From NCBI GenBank assembly GCA_947458415.1, contig CANGZG010000123.1, forward strand, positions 1-7,425: a stretch of DNA of 7,425 bases, in the 5' to 3' direction. This DNA comes from Comamonadaceae bacterium. GTDB taxonomy: Bacteria; Pseudomonadota; Gammaproteobacteria; Burkholderiales; Burkholderiaceae_C. Position numbers and translations under genes: made by a program. Below are positions 1-4,334 of this stretch, one piece after another; positions within the stretch are counted from its first letter, which is position 1; every line of letters starts with the position of its first letter. The notes under the pieces were generated by a model that ran no database searches, had not been told where the DNA came from, and saw nothing but the letters and a program-made list of their open reading frames with translations.

Positions 1-156
1 CCCATTCCCCCTGGCAACCCCGCAGGGGTGAAAGCCCCCCTGGCGCCGATGCTGCGCGCCGCCATGGACCAAGGGCGGGTCGGCGCATCCTTGTATGAAG
101 GTGTGTGGGTGGATGTGGGGACACCTGAGCGGTTGGCGCAACTCAACGCCATTTAG
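1..156 (+). CDS. murU: Sugar-1-phosphate nucleotidyltransferase, C-terminal 51 residues (probable MurU)
   Basis: This is the 3' end of a gene whose start lies left of the window; the reading frame is open from base 1 to the TAG at 154-156. The visible 51 residues end in the segment GVWVDVGTPERLAQLN, the C-terminal signature of single-domain NTP-transferases related to mannose-1-phosphate guanylyltransferase. In these enzymes the W-x-D-V-G-T-P stretch helps bind the sugar phosphate and a metal ion. In beta- and gammaproteobacteria a short protein of this type is N-acetylmuramate-1-phosphate uridylyltransferase (MurU), which makes UDP-MurNAc during cytoplasmic cell-wall recycling. The family call is firm. 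The choice of MurU over another hexose-1-phosphate nucleotidyltransferase is inference from the family ending and from memory of murU next to pepP in Comamonadaceae; the nucleotide-binding N-terminus is not visible. Confidence 0.75.
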   Translation, partial: PIPPGNPAGVKAPLAPMLRAAMDQGRVGASLYEGVWVDVGTPERLAQLNAI

Positions 157-246
157 CGAAGGTTGGCAATCCCGCATGGACAGCGTGCTGCGTCAATTCG
201 TTTTTGAGCAGACACACTCGGCTGTGCCGCCTCCTACAATCCCGCC
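157..246 (+). promoter_or_regulatory. Candidate pepP promoter, -10 box TACAAT at 235-240
   Basis: The 90 bases between the nucleotidyltransferase stop and the pepP ATG contain TACAAT at 235-240, which matches the sigma70 -10 consensus at five of six positions. The ATG begins only six bases after this box, so transcription would start at or next to the A of the ATG. No Shine-Dalgarno sequence precedes the ATG; the sequence just upstream, CCTCCT, is instead anti-SD-like. No good -35 hexamer is present at 16-18 bp spacing, which lowers confidence. No convincing terminator for the upstream gene is visible, so read-through is also possible. Confidence 0.4.
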
Positions 247-1629
247 ATGACTTCTATTTACGCGCAACGCCGCGCTGCATTGGCTGCCCAATTGGGCGCA
301 GGCGGTGTGGCCATCATCCCCACGGCGCCTGAGCGCGCGCGCAACCGAGACGCGGATTTTCCTTACCGCCATGACAGCTATTTTTATTACCTGACCGGTT
401 TCACCGAACCCAACGCCTGGCTGGTGATCAGTGCCAATGGCCACAGCACTTTGTTTTGCCAACCCAAAGACTTGGAGCGCGAAATATGGGACGGCATTCG
501 TTTGGGCCCGGCAGCCGCGCCCGCGGCATTGGGCGTCAGCCAAGCGCATTCGGTCGGCGAATTGAACAAAGAACTGCCCACGTTGTTGGAAAACCAGTCG
601 ACCCTTTGGTTTCCGTTTGCCACCCACGACAACCTGTCCTCACAAATTGACCAATGGCTCAGCCACGTGCGTGCACGTGTACGCATGGGCGTGTCCTGCC
701 CGTCCTCGCAACAGGACTTGTGCACTTTGCTTGACGAAATGCGCTTGGTCAAAGACGCGCACGAACAAGACACCATGCGGCGTGCCGCGCGCATCAGCGC
801 AGGTGCCCATGTGCGCGCCATGCAATTGAGTGCGCGCATGTTGCGCCAAGGTCAGGAGGTGCGGGAATACCATTTGGAAGCTGAACTCTTGCACGAATTT
901 CGACTGCATGGCGCACAGTTTCCTGCCTATACCTCGATCGTCGCCGCAGGCGCCAACGCCTGTGTGCTGCATTACCGCGCCGATACCGCGCCGGTACGCG
1001 CAGGCGATTTGGTGTTGATCGATGCGGGTTGCGAACTCGATGGATATGCGTCTGACATCACCCGCACATTTCCGGCCAATGGCAAATTCACGGGTGCGCA
1101 ACGCACGCTCTACGACATTGTGTTGGCGGCGCAATACGCCGCGGCCGATGCCACCCGTGTTGGTGCGCGTTTCAACGATCCGCACGACGCCGCATTGAAA
1201 GTCTTGTCGCAGGGCTTGCTCGACACCGGTTTGCTGTCCCACGACAAGCACGGTTCTGTGGACGATGTGCTCGAGAAAAAAGCCTATTTCCCTTTTTACA
1301 TGCACCGCACCAGCCATTGGCTGGGCATGGATGTGCACGATTGCGGCAGCTATGTTGAACCGGGTGAAGCCAACACTGCCCCTGCCAAGGCCGACCCCTT
1401 GACCGGCCAAATGGTGCAGCCGCGCCCCAGCCGCGTGTTGCGCGAGGGCATGGTGCTGACCCTCGAGCCGGGGTTGTATGTGCGGCCCGGCGAGGGCGTG
1501 CCAGAGGCTTTTTGGCACATCGGCATCCGGATTGAAGACGACGCCATCGTCACGGCCAAAGGGTGTGAGCTGATCAGCCGAGGTGTGCCTGTGGACGCAG
1601 ACGAAATTGAAGCCTTGATGCGTGGCTAG
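247..1629 (+). CDS. pepP: Xaa-Pro aminopeptidase (aminopeptidase P, M24B)
   Basis: This 460-residue cytoplasmic metallopeptidase removes N-terminal residues from peptides whose second residue is proline. Residues 1 to about 140 form the AMP_N domain, with the typical RNRDADFPYRHDSYFYYLTGF region. Residues about 170-455 form the M24 pita-bread catalytic domain. All five expected di-manganese ligands are visible: D259 and D270 in DAGCELDGYASDITRTF, H357 in HRTSHWLGMDVHD, E407 in LTLEPGLYV and E430 in GIRIEDD; they align with D260, D271, H354, E383 and E406 of E. coli PepP. About 20 extra residues lie between H357 and E407 (EPGEANTAPAKADPLTGQ region), an insert I recall from other Burkholderiales PepP proteins. 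The length is slightly above the 441 residues of E. coli PepP. The ATG at 247 is chosen because an in-frame TGA lies at 205-207 with no other ATG or GTG between, and because MTSIYAQRRAALAAQLG is the usual N-terminus. No ribosome binding site is visible. Confidence 0.96.
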   Translation: MTSIYAQRRAALAAQLGAGGVAIIPTAPERARNRDADFPYRHDSYFYYLTGFTEPNAWLVISANGHSTLFCQPKDLEREIWDGIRLGPAAAPAALGVSQAHSVGELNKELPTLLENQSTLWFPFATHDNLSSQIDQWLSHVRARVRMGVSCPSSQQDLCTLLDEMRLVKDAHEQDTMRRAARISAGAHVRAMQLSARMLRQGQEVREYHLEAELLHEFRLHGAQFPAYTSIVAAGANACVLHYRADTAPVRAGDLVLIDAGCELDGYASDITRTFPANGKFTGAQRTLYDIVLAAQYAAADATRVGARFNDPHDAALKVLSQGLLDTGLLSHDKHGSVDDVLEKKAYFPFYMHRTSHWLGMDVHDCGSYVEPGEANTAPAKADPLTGQMVQPRPSRVLREGMVLTLEPGLYVRPGEGVPEAFWHIGIRIEDDAIVTAKGCELISRGVPVDADEIEALMRG

Positions 1630-1667
1630 GGCCCAATAGTCTCTATCAATCTATTAGCGACAATCAA

Positions 1668-1697
1668 TTGGCTATTTTAATTAATAGCTTCTATCAT
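1668..1697 (+). promoter_or_regulatory. Candidate sigma70 promoter for the rubrerythrin unit
   Basis: TTGGCT at 1668-1673 (four of six -35 consensus bases) and TATCAT at 1692-1697 (five of six -10 bases) are separated by 18 bp. They lie in an AT-rich gap 43-72 bases upstream of the rubrerythrin ATG, giving a predicted start near 1704 and a leader of about 36 bases. The -35/spacer region overlaps an inverted repeat, so promoter and hairpin may be alternative readings of the same bases. This is based on pattern only. Confidence 0.35.
1671..1688 (+). repeat. Inverted repeat / hairpin in the pepP-rubrerythrin gap
   Basis: GCTATT at 1671-1676 and AATAGC at 1683-1688 are perfect reverse complements with a six-base loop (TTAATT). 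The surrounding 110-base gap (1630-1739) is only about 37% GC, and 1641-1690 about 28%, far below the flanking genes; the word CTAT occurs several times (for example 1643, 1651, 1691). The hairpin is AT-rich and has no clear T-tract, so it is a poor intrinsic terminator for pepP. It resembles, from memory, AT-rich GCTATT/AATAGC repeats that recur between genes in Comamonadaceae genomes. Confidence 0.4.
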
Positions 1698-1739
1698 TGC
1701 CCCTGTTCCGATTTATTTCATCAATCACAGGAGTCTGAC

Positions 1740-2222
1740 ATGCTTACCTCACAACGCCCCGAGATCAAAACCTTGGCCAACCTTGAAGCCGCCTTTGCTG
1801 GCGAGTCGATGGCCCATACCAAGTACCGCTATTTCGCCCGCATCGCCCGCGCCATGGGTGACGAAGAAACCGCACGCACGTTTGAAGAGACCGCAGACCA
1901 AGAACTTCAACACGCGTTTGGCCATTTGGATTTGCTCTACCCCAAGGCCGACATGACGCCCGCCAAAGCCCTTCAAATCGCGATCGACGGCGAAACCTAC
2001 GAATACACCGAGATGTACCCCCGCTTTCGCCAAGTCGCCGAAGCGGAAGGCAACGCCGCAGCGGTCGCTGAAATGAACGAGCAAATCGAAGAATCCAAAG
2101 TTCACGCCGCGCAATTCACCGCCACCTTGGCCAAAGCGCAAAAGCGGTTTGCCGCATTGGCCAAGGTCGAAGAGCGTCACGCCAACCATTACAAGGCACG
2201 CTTGGCACAAGCCTCGGCTTGA
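1740..2222 (+). CDS. Rubrerythrin, di-iron domain only (no fused rubredoxin domain)
   Basis: This 160-residue ferritin-like four-helix protein of the rubrerythrin family probably acts as a cytoplasmic peroxidase that reduces hydrogen peroxide at a non-heme di-iron site. The expected ligands are visible: E22 (FAGESMAH), E55 and H58 (DQELQH), E85 and E88 (GETYEYTEMYP), and E144 and H147 (VEERHANHY). The usual C-terminal rubredoxin-like domain with its CxxC pairs is absent: the protein ends 13 residues after H147, and a separate rubredoxin gene follows. About 25 extra residues (roughly 110-137) lie between the third and last ligand helices and contain a second His motif (EESKVHAAQF, H122). From memory, cyanobacterial and some proteobacterial rubrerythrins share this insert but carry a fused rubredoxin. 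ATG 1740 is chosen over in-frame upstream codons because CAGGAG at 1728-1733 sits six bases before it and the family's N-terminus (TLANLEAAFAGESMA) begins there. Confidence 0.93.
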   Translation: MLTSQRPEIKTLANLEAAFAGESMAHTKYRYFARIARAMGDEETARTFEETADQELQHAFGHLDLLYPKADMTPAKALQIAIDGETYEYTEMYPRFRQVAEAEGNAAAVAEMNEQIEESKVHAAQFTATLAKAQKRFAALAKVEERHANHYKARLAQASA

Positions 2223-2275
2223 CTTCGGCATTCGCGATACTCGGTTCAGTTTTTCAGCCCTTTCAGGAGTTTTCC

Positions 2276-2452
2276 ATGAGCACCTCTTTCCATACCTATG
2301 TTTGCATCGTTTGTGGCTTTATCTATGACGAAGCGGTGGGCCGCCCCGAGGACCAGATCGCTGCGGGCACCCGCTGGGCCGATGTGCCTGCCGACTGGAC
2401 CTGCCCAGACTGCGGCGTGGCCAAAGCCGATTTCGAAATGGTCGAGGTCTGA
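2276..2452 (+). CDS. Rubredoxin
   Basis: This small one-electron carrier has 58 residues and one mononuclear iron bound by four cysteines: C10 and C13 (YVCIVCGFIYDE) and C43 and C46 (DWTCPDCGVAKADF). The spacing, the Y/F-IYDE turn, the W-A-D-V-P-A-D-W segment and the acidic C-terminus are classic. It lies 53 bases after the rubrerythrin stop and two bases before the reductase start. CAGGAG at 2264-2269, six bases before the ATG, has the same sequence and spacing as the rubrerythrin ribosome binding site, and it decides the start over in-frame codons further upstream. The likely role is to pass electrons from the downstream flavoprotein to the upstream rubrerythrin, replacing the rubredoxin domain that this rubrerythrin lacks. 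An additional partner such as an alkane hydroxylase cannot be excluded, but none is encoded in the window. Confidence 0.97.
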   Translation: MSTSFHTYVCIVCGFIYDEAVGRPEDQIAAGTRWADVPADWTCPDCGVAKADFEMVEV

Positions 2453-2454
2453 CC

Positions 2455-3597
2455 ATGGCCAACGCCCCCGTCGTGGTGTTGGGCAGCGGCTTGGCCGGCT
2501 GGACCAGCATCAAAGAGTTTCGCAAGCACGACAACCAAACACCCGTGGTGATGGTCACCGCTTCGTCGGGGGATGCCTATCCCAAGCCCGCGTTATCGAC
2601 CGCGTTTGCGCAAGCCAAAACACCGGCGCAATTGATCAATGGTCAAGCAGCCGACTTGGCGGCAAGCTTGAATGTGAGCTGCCACGCCAACACGCGTGCG
2701 CTGTCGCTCAACCTGTCCACACAGCAATTGCACACCGACACACAAACATTGACCTACAGCCGTTTGGTGCTGGCGCAAGGGGCCGAGCCCATTCGCCTGG
2801 CGTTGTCTGGGGATGCCGCAGACAGCGTGTTGTCGGTGAACCAATGGGCCGATTACGCCTTGCTTCGCGAACGTTTGCAGCCGGGCGCACGGGTGTTGAT
2901 CATGGGCGCGGGATTGATTGGCTGTGAATTTGCCAATGACTTGGCAGGCGCAGGTTTTCAAGTGCATTTGGTTGACCCGGCCGACCGTGCATTGGCGGCG
3001 TTGTTGCCCGAGCCAGCGAGTGCAGCATTGCAACAAGCCTTGGGCAACTTGGGCGTGGTCTGGCATTGGCACAACCGTGTGACCAGCGTGTCTCGCCAGG
3101 GTTCTGCATTGCAAGCGCAGCTGGCAAATGGTGAGACATTGCATGTTGACTTGGTGCTGAGCGCCGTCGGTCTGCGGCCTGACACGTCTTGGCTGGCCGA
3201 TGCCGGCTTGGCCTGTGACCGTGGCGTGTTGGTCAATCCCTGTTTGCAGACCCGTGATGAACACGTGTATGGCTTGGGTGATGTGGCGCAATACGCCTCG
3301 GCTGGTCACCGCTTGCTGCCCTATGTCATGCCCATCATGACGGCGGCTCGTGCATTGGGCGCCACGCTCGCGGGCACACCAACCCCTGTCGTGTTTCCCG
3401 TGATGCCGGTGGCAGTGAAAACGCCTGCGTTTGCGTTGTTGTTGGCATTGCCAGCACCCGGCGTAAACGGTGCGTGGCAAGCCACCGATGAACATGTGTG
3501 GCAATTCATGGATGACCTCGGCGCTTGTCGTGGTTTTGTGCTGGGTGGCAAACAAACCGCACAACGCGCGAAAGCCATGCAATGGCTGGTTGCTTGA
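2455..3597 (+). CDS. FAD-dependent NAD(P)H:rubredoxin reductase
   Basis: This 380-residue flavoprotein belongs to the pyridine nucleotide-disulfide oxidoreductase (two-dinucleotide-binding-fold) group and would reduce the adjacent rubredoxin with NADH or NADPH. The FAD motif is at the N-terminus (VVVLGSGLAGWTS, G10, G12, G15). The second Rossmann motif, for NAD(P), is at 147-156 (VLIMGAGLIG), followed by E158 and by D at the end of the second strand (HLVDPADRAL), which favours NADH. The late FAD motif VYGLGDVAQY contains D276. No CxxxxC redox disulfide is present, as expected for the ferredoxin/rubredoxin reductase subgroup. Its size and layout resemble Pseudomonas aeruginosa RubB, about 384 residues. 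The ATG follows the rubredoxin stop by two bases, with GAGG at 2444-2447 inside the rubredoxin gene as the ribosome binding site; this implies translational coupling. The substrate is inferred from the neighbour. Confidence 0.92.
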   Translation: MANAPVVVLGSGLAGWTSIKEFRKHDNQTPVVMVTASSGDAYPKPALSTAFAQAKTPAQLINGQAADLAASLNVSCHANTRALSLNLSTQQLHTDTQTLTYSRLVLAQGAEPIRLALSGDAADSVLSVNQWADYALLRERLQPGARVLIMGAGLIGCEFANDLAGAGFQVHLVDPADRALAALLPEPASAALQQALGNLGVVWHWHNRVTSVSRQGSALQAQLANGETLHVDLVLSAVGLRPDTSWLADAGLACDRGVLVNPCLQTRDEHVYGLGDVAQYASAGHRLLPYVMPIMTAARALGATLAGTPTPVVFPVMPVAVKTPAFALLLALPAPGVNGAWQATDEHVWQFMDDLGACRGFVLGGKQTAQRAKAMQWLVA

Positions 3598-3619
3598 ACA
3601 CGTTGACCACGCTTCACAC

Positions 3620-3634
3620 GCGCTGAATCAGCGC
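3620..3634 (+). repeat. Inverted repeat (7-bp arms) after the rubredoxin reductase gene
   Basis: GCGCTGA at 3620-3626 and TCAGCGC at 3628-3634 are perfect reverse complements around a single central A. The near-palindrome lies 23 bases after the reductase stop. As RNA it folds into a GC-rich stem of six pairs with a three-base loop; as DNA it could be a dimeric regulator site. No T-tract follows, so it is not a standard intrinsic terminator. Confidence 0.5.
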
Positions 3635-3636
3635 AC

Positions 3637-3665
3637 CAGTTGTTCGTTGTATGCTCGGACAACTG
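3637..3665 (+). terminator. 10-bp stem-loop before the outer-membrane protein gene (terminator-like or leader structure)
   Basis: CAGTTGTTCG at 3637-3646 pairs with CGGACAACTG at 3656-3665 over ten positions, one of them a G-T wobble, around a nine-base loop. It starts two bases after the previous inverted repeat. The following bases (TCTTGCAG) are not a U-tract, so this may be a Rho-assisted 3' end of the rubredoxin unit, an operator, or a structured leader of the next gene. The ATG at 3651 lies in the loop, which speaks against that codon as the start of the next gene. Confidence 0.45.
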
Positions 3666-3677
3666 TCTTGCAGCACC

Positions 3678-4310
3678 ATGCCCTTGAAGATGTCCCTTGC
3701 CCGTTTCACATTTGTTGTCATTGCCGCTGGCATGCTGGTTGGCACCGCGATGGCTGAGACGACATGGTGGGGTGGGCGACCCGAATTGGGCATCGAGTAC
3801 GAACACGAAAAGTCGTCCGACAACCAGAGCACCGGGAACGGCATCACCTTGATCCCCAGCCTGAGTTTCAAAACCGGGCCAATTCACCGCATTGACCTCT
3901 TGCTTGAAGGTGAACGCGACAAAGAAGTCAGCAGCGGTGTGACGAGTTTCAGCAACCTCTACAAAGTGGCCGTCAGGGTGCGCAAAAACGTGCCTTTGCA
4001 AGGCGACTTGGGCATGTATTTCCGTGGCTTGGTCGGACACGCCCAATCGGACTCCGAAAAATATTTTTACGGCTACAGCGACGCTGCGCTGCGTTATGAA
4101 CACGGGTTTTTCGGCTTCATCATGGGCGTGCGGGTGCAACGCGCGCTTGACGGCACCCGGGGCCACGACCTGTACAAATTTCGCCTGGGTCCGAGCTTTG
4201 ACATCGGCGAACACCACGAATTGGAGTTTCGCTGGGCGCGTTCTTGGGACGCCGACACCCGGGCCCATGAAAGCGATTCGTACATTGTTGAATACACCTA
4301 CAAATTTTGA
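3678..4310 (+). CDS. Putative outer-membrane beta-barrel protein, function unknown
   Basis: I do not recognise a specific family. From the ATG at 3678 the protein has 210 residues. It starts with a signal peptide: basic n-region MPLKMSLAR, hydrophobic core FTFVVIAAGMLVGT, and a good signal peptidase I site after A26 (TAMA|ETTW). The mature part of about 184 residues alternates short polar/aromatic beta-type segments; I count about ten (for example PELGIEYEHE, IHRIDLLLEGER, DAALRYEHG, FGFIMGVRVQ, ELEFRWARSWD). It ends in SYIVEYTYKF, with the terminal Phe and alternating aromatics that form the BAM recognition signal of outer-membrane barrels. It contains no cysteines. Size and style recall small specific porins such as KdgM, but I cannot claim membership. 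The start is uncertain: ATGs at 3651, 3678 and 3690 are all in frame and none has a clear ribosome binding site; 3678 gives a normal signal peptide. maeB follows 24 bases downstream, so co-transcription is plausible. Confidence 0.75.
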   Translation: MPLKMSLARFTFVVIAAGMLVGTAMAETTWWGGRPELGIEYEHEKSSDNQSTGNGITLIPSLSFKTGPIHRIDLLLEGERDKEVSSGVTSFSNLYKVAVRVRKNVPLQGDLGMYFRGLVGHAQSDSEKYFYGYSDAALRYEHGFFGFIMGVRVQRALDGTRGHDLYKFRLGPSFDIGEHHELEFRWARSWDADTRAHESDSYIVEYTYKF

Positions 4311-4334
4311 CCCTGCATTGATTGAAAGACCTGC

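Noticed and set aside
1668..1739. N-terminal extension of rubrerythrin by 24 residues from a TTG at 1668
   Set aside because: The extension is translated from the AT-rich intergenic region, has no ribosome binding site and is unlike the family N-terminus, whereas ATG 1740 has CAGGAG at ideal spacing.
2245..2266. Three TTCAG words before the rubredoxin ribosome binding site
   Set aside because: They are short, unevenly spaced (8 and 9 bases) and in a T-rich stretch; chance is the simplest explanation.
2710..2722. DnaA-box-like TGTCCACA inside the rubredoxin reductase gene
   Set aside because: It is an imperfect match, within coding sequence, and explained by the codons used there.
2298..2927. 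Open frame of 209 codons overlapping rubredoxin and its reductase
   Set aside because: It overlaps two genes with strong cysteine and Rossmann motifs, and its Arg/Gln/Gly-rich product resembles no family.
3651..3677. Start of the outer-membrane protein at ATG 3651
   Set aside because: The codon lies in the loop of the 10-bp stem-loop and has no ribosome binding site, and the nine extra residues (MLGQLSCST) would lengthen the signal peptide n-region without basic residues.
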